This document shows, in pieces, positions 1 through 5,200 of a DNA stretch of 6,874 nucleotides. This DNA is from Inquilinus sp039594555. GTDB taxonomy: Bacteria > Pseudomonadota > Alphaproteobacteria > DSM-16000 > Inquilinaceae. A program made the translations under genes and the position numbers. The notes below the pieces were generated by a model. The model made no database searches. It was not told the DNA's origin and saw nothing but the letters and a program-made list of their open reading frames with translations. How positions within the stretch are numbered: position 1 is the stretch's first letter; each line of letters begins with the position of its first letter. The stretch is taken from positions 1 to 6,874 of the forward strand of contig NZ_JBCNNF010000365.1 in the NCBI RefSeq assembly GCF_039594555.1, written 5' to 3'.

Positions 1-1311
1 TACCTCAAGCTCGTCGTCGACAGCCTGCGCCGCCACCTCCAGCGCCACCGGGTTGGCGCCCGACCGCCAGATCCGGTCGACGCTGTTGTACAGCAGCACC
101 GCCGCGCCGCCTGCGATCGGCGTGGCCATGGCGCCGAGCCCGGTGCGGTCGGGGTCGAGCGCGCCCGGCGCGTCGATCCGGCGGTCGCCGAGCAGGGCCA
201 GCAGCTCCATCACCGTCAGACCCGGCTTCTTGACGTAGTCGAAGGGCTCCGGGTTGGCGCGCCGGTCGGCCAGGGCGGCGAGGTCGGTGACCCACTCGCG
301 CTGCGCCGCGTCGAACTGGCGGGCGCCGAAGAAGGCCAGGTGGGTGCGCTGGCCCCAGCGGCCGAGGAAGCCGTTGTCGTTGCTGAGGATGTCGTAGTCG
401 ACGCCTTCGGCCTCCACCAGCAGCCGCTGGTGCTGGTCGATCACCTTGGCGATCAGCCCGGCGAAATACGGCATCGCGTGCCAGGTGTGGTAGTGCTCCC
501 AGCCGATCTGCGGGTCGCATTCATTGTTGATGAAGGGCAGGTTCGCGAAGCGCGGATGGTGCTCGCGGATGTAGCTGACGGCCTCCATCTCGTGCCGGCA
601 GATGCCGACCGTGTCCGGGGTCAGGTCCTCCGGATGCTTCACCGCCCCCTTCTCATGCACCGAGATGAAGTCGAGCCGCACCCCGGTCTCGCCGGTGAAA
701 TAGTTGGTGCCGGTGTCGCAATGCGCCAGGAAGCTGCGGAAGATCGGCGGCACCCGCCGCGCCACGCCCGGCCCGCCCAGGCGCAGCGCCGGGTCTACGG
801 CCTTCAGCCCTTCCGAACACGCGTCGTAGTAGTTGTTGAAGCCGGTCTCGCCGCCCAGCTTCCACCAGATGTCCGGCTCGTTCCAGGTCTCGAAGTACCA
901 GCTGCGCACCTCCTCGGCGCCGTAGCGCTCGACGCAGCGCCGGGCCAGGGCCTCGACCAGGTCGCGCCAGTGCCGGACCTGCGCCTCCTGGTTCAGGTCG
1001 GAGTAAAGCTTGCCGGGGTTGCCCATCAGCTCGAAGAACGGCTTCAGCCGGTGGCCGACGATGGCGTCCAGCGCCTGGTCCAGCAGCGTCCAGTCATAGG
1101 CGCCCAGCCGGTCCGCCTTCACCAGGTCGAGCATATAGTGGACCCGGAGATACTCGATGCCGCGGTTCGGCACCGCGCCGAGATGGGCCAGCGCCTGCTG
1201 CATCTCCGGCTCCAGCAGCAGCTCCGCCGGCGAGAAGCCGGTGCTGCGCCAGAAGCGCTTCCACGGGCGGGCGGGGCCGGTCAGGTCGACCCGGATTGGG
1301 GTGGCGGTCAC
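1..1311 (-). CDS. GH39 family alpha-L-iduronidase-like glycosidase (3' end outside window)
   Basis: Predicted retaining glycosidase; the first 437 residues are present. The (beta/alpha)8 barrel carries the acid/base motif WYFETWNEPD (residues 138-147, Glu145) and the nucleophile motif INNECDP (261-267, Glu264). Long stretches match human lysosomal alpha-L-iduronidase as I remember it: RFWRSTGF (19-26), FELMG (93-97), NYYDACSEGL (160-169), ALRLGGPG (175-182), GVRLDFIS (210-217), AKVIDQHQ (288-295) and LSNDN (309-313). Pocket residues corresponding to human Arg89, His91, Lys264, Asp349 and Arg363 appear as Arg56, His58, Lys221, Asp312 and Arg322. The N-terminus (MTATPIRVDL) has no signal peptide, so a cytoplasmic enzyme acting on imported oligosaccharides is inferred. 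The GTG start is forced by an in-frame TAA five codons upstream and is preceded by AAGGA. It lies downstream of an uronate-type isomerase and reductase. GH39 membership is very likely; iduronidase specificity is probable but untested. A different uronidase or a xylosidase is the alternative. Confidence 0.92.
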   Translation of the reverse strand, partial: MTATPIRVDLTGPARPWKRFWRSTGFSPAELLLEPEMQQALAHLGAVPNRGIEYLRVHYMLDLVKADRLGAYDWTLLDQALDAIVGHRLKPFFELMGNPGKLYSDLNQEAQVRHWRDLVEALARRCVERYGAEEVRSWYFETWNEPDIWWKLGGETGFNNYYDACSEGLKAVDPALRLGGPGVARRVPPIFRSFLAHCDTGTNYFTGETGVRLDFISVHEKGAVKHPEDLTPDTVGICRHEMEAVSYIREHHPRFANLPFINNECDPQIGWEHYHTWHAMPYFAGLIAKVIDQHQRLLVEAEGVDYDILSNDNGFLGRWGQRTHLAFFGARQFDAAQREWVTDLAALADRRANPEPFDYVKKPGLTVMELLALLGDRRIDAPGALDPDRTGLGAMATPIAGGAAVLLYNSVDRIWRSGANPVALEVAAQAVDDELEV

Positions 1312-1320
1312 GGCAGAGGT

Positions 1321-1325
1321 TCCTT
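1321..1325 (-). promoter_or_regulatory. Shine-Dalgarno site deciding the GTG start of the GH39 gene
   Basis: The minus strand reads AAGGA here, nine bases before the GTG codon at 1311-1309. The in-frame stop TAA (1326-1324) overlaps the site, so translation cannot begin further upstream. The next in-frame ATG is more than 30 codons inside and would remove the conserved RFWRSTGF segment. Confidence 0.7.
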
Positions 1326-1353
1326 ATGTCGCCGAATCCTTAAACGGATCGTC

Positions 1354-1400
1354 ATCCCGTGCGCGCTGCGGCGCGGAGTGCCGCTGCGCAGACACGGGAT
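1354..1400. repeat. REP-like palindromic unit 1 (47 bases)
   Basis: Outer arms ATCCCGTG (1354-1361) and CACGGGAT (1393-1400) pair perfectly. The inner arms 1363-1374 (GCGCTGCGGCGC) and 1378-1389 (GTGCCGCTGCGC) pair with one T-T mismatch and one G-T wobble around a three-base GGA loop. The result is a long imperfect hairpin in DNA or RNA. It is the same length as unit 2 and related to that unit's reverse complement. Confidence 0.8.
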
Positions 1401-1423
1401 CTCAGAGCCGTTGTCGCGAAGAG

Positions 1424-1470
1424 ATCCCGGTTCTGCGGCGCACCACTTCGTGCTGCGCCGCGCCCGGGAT
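1424..1470. repeat. REP-like palindromic unit 2 (47 bases, inverted relative to unit 1)
   Basis: Outer arms ATCCCGG (1424-1430) and CCGGGAT (1464-1470) pair perfectly. The inner arms GCGGCGCACCAC (1435-1446) and GTGCTGCGCCGC (1450-1461) pair at 11 of 12 positions around a TTC loop. The reverse complement of this unit matches unit 1 at 36 of 47 positions without gaps, so the two are inverted copies separated by 23 bases, as in bacterial BIME/REP doublets. Confidence 0.8.
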
Positions 1471-1494
1471 GACGGGAAATGGGAATCATCATTG

Positions 1495-2256
1495 TCAGAC
1501 AGCAGCCAGCAGGCCGCCATCGACATAGATGATCTGGCCGTTGACGAAGTCGGAGGCGGCGGAGGCCAGGAACACGGCGGCGCCGCCCAGCTCGTCCGGA
1601 TGGCCCCAGCGGGCCGCGGGGGTGCGGCGCTTGACGAAGGCGTCGAACTCCGGGTCGTCCATCAGGGCGCGGTTCAGCTCGGTGGCGAAATAGCCGGGGC
1701 CGATGCCGTTGACCTGGATGTTGTGCCGCGCGAACTCGACCGCGAGGTTGCGGGTCAGCATGCGCAGCGCGCCCTTGGCCGAGGCATAGGGGGCGATGGT
1801 CGGCCGGCCCAGCTCGCTCATCAGCGAGCAGATGTTGATGATCTTGCCGGCCTGGCGCTCGACCATTCCGGGCAGCACCGCCTTGGCGGCGACGACGCTG
1901 CCGATCAGGTGGACGTCGAGGATCATCCGCCAATCCTCGATCGCGAAGTCGAGGAACGGCTTGCGCAGCTGGATGCCGGCGTTGTTGACCAGGATGTCGA
2001 CCGCGCCGACCGTCTGCACCGCCTGGCCGATGGCCGCCGTGGCGGCGTCCGGGTCGGTCAGGTCGAAGCGGGCCGGATGGGCGTCGATGCCTTCGTCGCG
2101 CAGCTTGACGACCGCCTGGTTCAAGGGCCCGTCGTCGCGGCCGTTCAGGATCACCGTGGCGCCGTGGCGGCCCAGCGCCGCGGCGACCGAGAAGCCGAGG
2201 CCGCGCGAGGAGCCGGTGACGAGGGCGCGCTTGCCGGTCAGGTCGAACAGGGTCAT
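1495..2256 (-). CDS. SDR oxidoreductase, gluconate 5-dehydrogenase (IdnO)-like
   Basis: Classical short-chain dehydrogenase of 253 residues, the usual length. The nucleotide-binding motif TGSSRGLG is at 14-21, NNAG at 91-94, and the catalytic Ser144, Tyr157 and Lys161 (YASAK) are present. The position usually held by the fourth catalytic residue, Asn, reads His116 (DVHLIG). The second half matches E. coli 5-keto-D-gluconate 5-reductase IdnO as I remember it: MVERQAGKIINICS (131-144), SELGR (147-151), ARHNIQVNGIGPGYF (176-190), RTPAARWG (211-218), ASDFVNG (234-240) and VDGG (245-248). IdnO-type enzymes reduce 5-keto-D-gluconate to D-gluconate with NAD(P)H in the cytoplasm. The ATG shares an ATGA overlap with the isomerase stop, implying coupled translation, and GGGAG lies upstream. 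KduD-type 2-keto-3-deoxygluconate oxidoreductases are the main alternative within this subfamily. Confidence 0.88.
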   Translation of the reverse strand: MTLFDLTGKRALVTGSSRGLGFSVAAALGRHGATVILNGRDDGPLNQAVVKLRDEGIDAHPARFDLTDPDAATAAIGQAVQTVGAVDILVNNAGIQLRKPFLDFAIEDWRMILDVHLIGSVVAAKAVLPGMVERQAGKIINICSLMSELGRPTIAPYASAKGALRMLTRNLAVEFARHNIQVNGIGPGYFATELNRALMDDPEFDAFVKRRTPAARWGHPDELGGAAVFLASAASDFVNGQIIYVDGGLLAAV

Positions 2257-3101
2257 CGGAACTTCTCCCGCATCGCCTGGATGCCGGGGATCCGGTCCAT
2301 CAGATGGGCGTGCGCGGGATCGAAATACTGCACCAGGCCGCGATGCGTCTTCCCCGCCATCACCGTGAAGATGTAGGCGCGATGGCCGGGCGACGTGACG
2401 GTGGGGTGATAGCCGCGGTCGACCGTGAAGGTGTCGCCGTCGCGGGTCAGCCAGGCCTGCGGCTCGCCGCTGTCCTGGTAGATCAGCTGGGCGCCGAAGC
2501 CGGAGGGCGGGTCGTAGCGGAAATGGTACAGCTCGTCATGCGCGGTCTCGCGCGGGCCGTCCTGGCCCGGCACGTCGGTGTCGTGCTTGTGCGGCGGATA
2601 GCCGTTCCAGCACCCGTCATCGGCATAGAGCTCGCTGACCAGCAGGCGCCCCGCCCGCCCCTGCCCGTTCTGGCCAAGGATGTGGAAGATCCGGCGCCGG
2701 CTGTGCGTCTCCGGCGACCCGACCTCGACCATCACCACCTCCTCCGGCGGGATACGGAAGGCGGGGTGGCGCTCGGCGGTGATGCCGCCGCCGATCGCGA
2801 CCTCGGCCGGCCCGGCGCCGGCGGTGATGCGGATGGTGCTGCCGACCGGGGCGTAGACCGAATCCGCCGGGCCGGACCAGATGTCGGCGCGCCGGCCGAC
2901 GGCAGTGAAGACCTCGCCGTCGACCGTGATGTCGACCGTGCCGGACAGCACGGCCAGGATCGCCTCATGCTCCGGCAGCCGGGTCTCGAAGACCTCGCCG
3001 GGGCCGAGCCGGACCAGGTTGAAATGCACGCTGGCCATGCGGGCGTCGTGATGCAGGATCGGCCGGTTGCCGTTGTCGTGACGGCGGATGATGTCAGGCA
3101 T
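2253..3101 (-). CDS. iolB: IolB-family cupin isomerase (5-deoxy-glucuronate isomerase-like)
   Basis: A 282-residue protein, close to the roughly 270 usual for IolB. It has two cupin halves; the second contains GYPPHKHD (167-174), HDELYHFR (188-195) and RGYHP (229-233), giving the metal ligands His171, His173, Glu190 and His232. IolB isomerises the aldose 5-deoxy-D-glucuronate to 2-deoxy-5-keto-D-gluconate in myo-inositol catabolism. No other inositol gene is visible here; the partners are a GH39 uronidase-like enzyme and a 5-ketogluconate reductase-like SDR. I therefore infer a related substrate, probably L-iduronate, converted to 5-keto-D-gluconate. An alternative start 57 bases upstream would add 19 low-complexity residues. 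I chose the ATG at 3101 because it gives the compact 8-base overlap ATGCCTGA with the upstream ATPase gene and begins at the domain. Family assignment is strong; the substrate is open. KduI is related but lacks this motif pattern. Confidence 0.88.
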   Translation of the reverse strand: MPDIIRRHDNGNRPILHHDARMASVHFNLVRLGPGEVFETRLPEHEAILAVLSGTVDITVDGEVFTAVGRRADIWSGPADSVYAPVGSTIRITAGAGPAEVAIGGGITAERHPAFRIPPEEVVMVEVGSPETHSRRRIFHILGQNGQGRAGRLLVSELYADDGCWNGYPPHKHDTDVPGQDGPRETAHDELYHFRYDPPSGFGAQLIYQDSGEPQAWLTRDGDTFTVDRGYHPTVTSPGHRAYIFTVMAGKTHRGLVQYFDPAHAHLMDRIPGIQAMREKFR

Positions 3102-4149
3102 GGGCAACCTGCGGGTTCGGGTCGGAGAGGACGCCGCGGAGGTCGAGCTCCTCGGCATGGTGGCAGGCGGCGGCGTGGTCGCCGAAGGCTTTCAGCGGCG
3201 GCGCCGTGGTGCGGCAGATGTCGGTGGCGAAGCGGCAGCGCGGGTGGAAGGCGCAGCCGGAGGGGCGGTTGGCGGGGTCCGCCACCTCGCCCTTCAGCTG
3301 GATGCGCCGGCGCTGCCGCTGGCGCCGCGGGTCCGGCACCGGCAGGGCCGACAAGAGGGCCTCGGTGTAGGGGTGGCGCGGCCGGGCGTAGAGCGCGTCG
3401 ATCGGCGCGCTCTCGACGATCTGGCCGACATACATCACCACCACGCGGTCGCAGATGTACTGGATGACGCTGAGGTCGTGGCTGACGAACAGATAGGTCA
3501 ACCCGAACTCCTCCTGCAGATCCTTCAAGAGGTTCAGGGTCTGGGCCCGGACGCTGACATCCAGCGCCGACACCGCCTCGTCCAGGATCACCAGCCGCGG
3601 CCTTGTAGCCAGGGCCCGGGCGATGCCGATGCGCTGGCGCTCGCCGCCGGAGAAGGCGTGCGGGTAGCGATGGGCGTATTCGGGCCGCAGGCCGACCCGC
3701 TCCATCAGCCCGGCGACGATGCCGGGGATCTCGCGCCCGGTCGCCAGGCCGTTGACGCGCAGCACCTCGCCGACCAGGTCGACCACGGTCATGCGCGGGT
3801 CCAGCGACGCCTGCGGGTCCTGGAACACGAAGCGCAGATCGGTGCAGTAGGGCCGCCGCTGTACCTCGGTCAGCGCCGCCAGGTCGACCACGCGGCCCCC
3901 GGGGTCGCGATAGGCGATGGTGCCGCCGGTCGGCTGATGGGCGCCGAGGATGCAGCGGGTGACCGTGGACTTGCCGCAGCCGGATTCGCCGACCAGCCCC
4001 AGCGTCTCGCCGCGGCGGATGTCGAAGGACACGCCGTCGACCGCGCGGACCGGGTTGGACAGGCCGGCGCGGAACAGCCGCCGGCGCGGCGCGAACTCCA
4101 TCTTCAGGTCGCGCAGCTCGACCAGGTTCTCGGGCGCGAGCTCAGGCAT
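3094..4149 (-). CDS. Opp/Dpp-type ABC transporter ATP-binding protein (DppF-like)
   Basis: ATPase subunit of 351 residues, slightly longer than typical DppF. Walker A is GESGCGKS (54-61), the Q-loop VFQDPQASLDPR (108-119), the signature FSGGERQRIGIARAL (166-180), Walker B LVILDEAVSALD (186-197) and the switch His224. The C-terminal oligopeptide-transporter domain has GCAFHPRC (298-305) with further cysteines at 312 and 329, a cysteine set linked in this family to an iron-sulfur site. It should pair with the adjacent DppD-like ATPase on the cytoplasmic face of the two permeases and power import. AGGAG stands eight bases before the ATG, and the start overlaps the preceding gene by ATGCCTGA. Transporters of this family carry peptides, nickel or oligosaccharides; the neighbouring glycosidase and uronate enzymes favour oligosaccharides, by inference. 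Confidence 0.95.
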   Translation of the reverse strand: MPELAPENLVELRDLKMEFAPRRRLFRAGLSNPVRAVDGVSFDIRRGETLGLVGESGCGKSTVTRCILGAHQPTGGTIAYRDPGGRVVDLAALTEVQRRPYCTDLRFVFQDPQASLDPRMTVVDLVGEVLRVNGLATGREIPGIVAGLMERVGLRPEYAHRYPHAFSGGERQRIGIARALATRPRLVILDEAVSALDVSVRAQTLNLLKDLQEEFGLTYLFVSHDLSVIQYICDRVVVMYVGQIVESAPIDALYARPRHPYTEALLSALPVPDPRRQRQRRRIQLKGEVADPANRPSGCAFHPRCRFATDICRTTAPPLKAFGDHAAACHHAEELDLRGVLSDPNPQVAHA

Positions 4150-5200
4150 GCTGCATGCTCCTCGGCTCCACGGCCGCCGGCTGCTCCAGCAGCACGCAGC
4201 GTGCGCCGCGGCCGGGGCCCAGCGGCGTCTCCGGCGGGTCGCGCCGGTCGCACAGCCCGGCCACCGCCTGGTCGCAGCGCGGGTGGAAGGGGCAGCCGGC
4301 GGGCCGGGCGAAGGCCGACGGCACCATGCCGCGGATCGCCGCCAGCCGGTGCACGCGCTGCTGCGAGAGGGTCGGCACCGACCGCAGCAGCGCCCGGGTG
4401 TAGGGGTGCTGCGGGTCGTAGAAGATCTCCTCGACCGACCCGCGCTCGACCACCCGGCCGAGATACATCACCGCCACCTGGTCGGCGACGTCGGCGACCA
4501 CGCCGAGGTCATGGGTGATGAACAGGATCGACAGGCCGTGCTCGGCCTGGAGCTTCTTGAACAGGTCGAGGATGTTGGCCTGGGTGGTCACGTCGAGCGC
4601 GGTGGTCGGCTCGTCGGCGATGATCAGCCGCGGGCCGCAGGACAGCGCCAGGGCGATGCAGACGCGCTGGCGCATGCCGCCGGAGAACTCGAAGGGATAG
4701 CTGTCCAGCCGCTCGGCCGGCTTCGGGATGCCGACATCGGCCAGGCATTCCAGCGCCCGCTCCCGCGCCGCCTTGCGGCTGAGGCCCATATGCTGGCGGA
4801 TCACGACGCCGAGCTGCTGGCCGATGGTGTGCACCGGCGACAGCGCCGCCATCGGCTCCTGCGACACCAGCGCGATCTCGGCCCCGCGGATGGCGCGGAT
4901 GGCAGGACCGCGTGGAGGCAGGCCGGCGATGTCCACCACCGGGCCGGCGGCGGTGCGGAAGGCGATGCGGCCGGCGGCGATCTTCATCCGCTCCGGCATC
5001 AGGTTCATCAGCGCCCGGCCGGTCAGGCTCTTGCCCGAGCCGGATTCGCCGACGATGCACAGGGTCCTGCCGGCCTCCATCTCGAAGCTGACGCCGTCGA
5101 CCGGGCGGATCAGCCCGTCATCGGTGCCGATCTGCACCCGCAGGTCCTCGACCTGCAGCAAGGGCTCAGTTGTAGGGGTCGGCGGCATCGCGGATCCCAT
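4142..5200 (-). CDS. Opp/Dpp-type ABC transporter ATP-binding protein (DppD-like)
   Basis: ATPase subunit of 352 residues. Walker A is GESGSGKS (51-58), the Q-loop SQEPMAALSP (113-122), the signature FSGGMRQRV (172-180), Walker B LIIADEPTTALD (192-203) and the switch His230. The C-terminal GCPFHPRC (302-309), with cysteines at 317 and 335, is the extension typical of DppD/OppD. The start is uncertain: ATG at 5200 overlaps the permease gene by 35 bases and has GGGGG directly before it, while ATG at 5188 (residue 5) has GGGA six bases upstream and may be the real start. The product ends in His-Ala encoded by CATGCC before TGA, exactly like the downstream ATPase. Together with that ATPase it forms the nucleotide-binding heterodimer of the importer. 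Confidence 0.95.
   Translation of the reverse strand: MGSAMPPTPTTEPLLQVEDLRVQIGTDDGLIRPVDGVSFEMEAGRTLCIVGESGSGKSLTGRALMNLMPERMKIAAGRIAFRTAAGPVVDIAGLPPRGPAIRAIRGAEIALVSQEPMAALSPVHTIGQQLGVVIRQHMGLSRKAARERALECLADVGIPKPAERLDSYPFEFSGGMRQRVCIALALSCGPRLIIADEPTTALDVTTQANILDLFKKLQAEHGLSILFITHDLGVVADVADQVAVMYLGRVVERGSVEEIFYDPQHPYTRALLRSVPTLSQQRVHRLAAIRGMVPSAFARPAGCPFHPRCDQAVAGLCDRRDPPETPLGPGRGARCVLLEQPAAVEPRSMQHA

Larger units (their letters stand above)
1351..1473. repeat. BIME-like inverted doublet spanning both REP-like units
   Basis: The two 47-base units sit head to head. GTCATCCCG (1351-1359) and CGGGATGAC (1465-1473) are perfect inverted repeats at the outer ends. CGGGATCTC (1395-1403) and GAGATCCCG (1421-1429) are perfect inverted repeats around the central spacer. 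The element can fold as two separate hairpins or as one long hairpin. It lies 21 bases after the SDR stop and 39 bases before the GH39 start. Such elements commonly affect 3' mRNA stability or attenuate readthrough; that role here is inference. Confidence 0.7.
1312..1494. other. Intergenic gap with palindromic repeat doublet
   Basis: This 183-base stretch between the SDR stop and the GH39 start is the only noncoding gap of note in the window. Most of it (1351-1473) is a repeat doublet described separately. Short open frames that cross it have no recognisable protein motif and run through the palindromes, so I do not call them genes. I see no T-tract typical of an intrinsic terminator on the minus strand and no convincing -35/-10 pair, although a GH39 promoter in the roughly 40 bases between the repeats and the start cannot be excluded. 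Confidence 0.7.

Noticed and set aside
1..1311. GH39 beta-xylosidase assignment
   Set aside because: The extended motifs around both catalytic glutamates (NYYDACSEGL, NNECDPQIGW, LSNDN, GQRTH) follow iduronidase, and the genomic partners act on uronate-type acids rather than pentoses.
1354..1470. Intrinsic terminator after the SDR gene
   Set aside because: The hairpins are strong, but no run of U follows either of them on the transcribed strand. The inverted-doublet architecture fits a REP/BIME element better. Partial attenuation remains possible.
1308..1526. Small minus-strand open frame of 72 codons through the intergenic gap
   Set aside because: It is formed by the palindromic repeats, has no domain and ends inside the GH39 start codon region without a convincing ribosome site of its own.
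340..2376. Long plus-strand open frame of 678 codons crossing the GH39, gap and SDR genes
   Set aside because: It is antisense to two well-supported genes and runs through the palindromic gap. Its translation is repetitive in Ala, Val, Arg and Gln with no domain, as expected of an open frame opposite high-GC codons.
2253..3101. Role in classical myo-inositol catabolism
   Set aside because: The protein is clearly of the IolB family, but no iolA, iolC, iolD, iolE or iolG homologue is in view, and the neighbouring SDR resembles IdnO rather than inositol dehydrogenase. Genome-wide context could overturn this.
1495..3101. KduI-KduD pair for 4-deoxy-5-keto-uronate breakdown
   Set aside because: The isomerase has the IolB pattern (PPHKHD, RGYHP) rather than that of KduI, and the SDR is closest to IdnO from memory. 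The glycosidase is a hydrolase, so it would not yield the unsaturated uronate that feeds KduI.
3088..4518. Plus-strand open frame opposite the two ATPase genes
   Set aside because: The translation is Arg/Ala/Gly-rich, has no motif and is fully antisense to genes with complete Walker and signature motifs.
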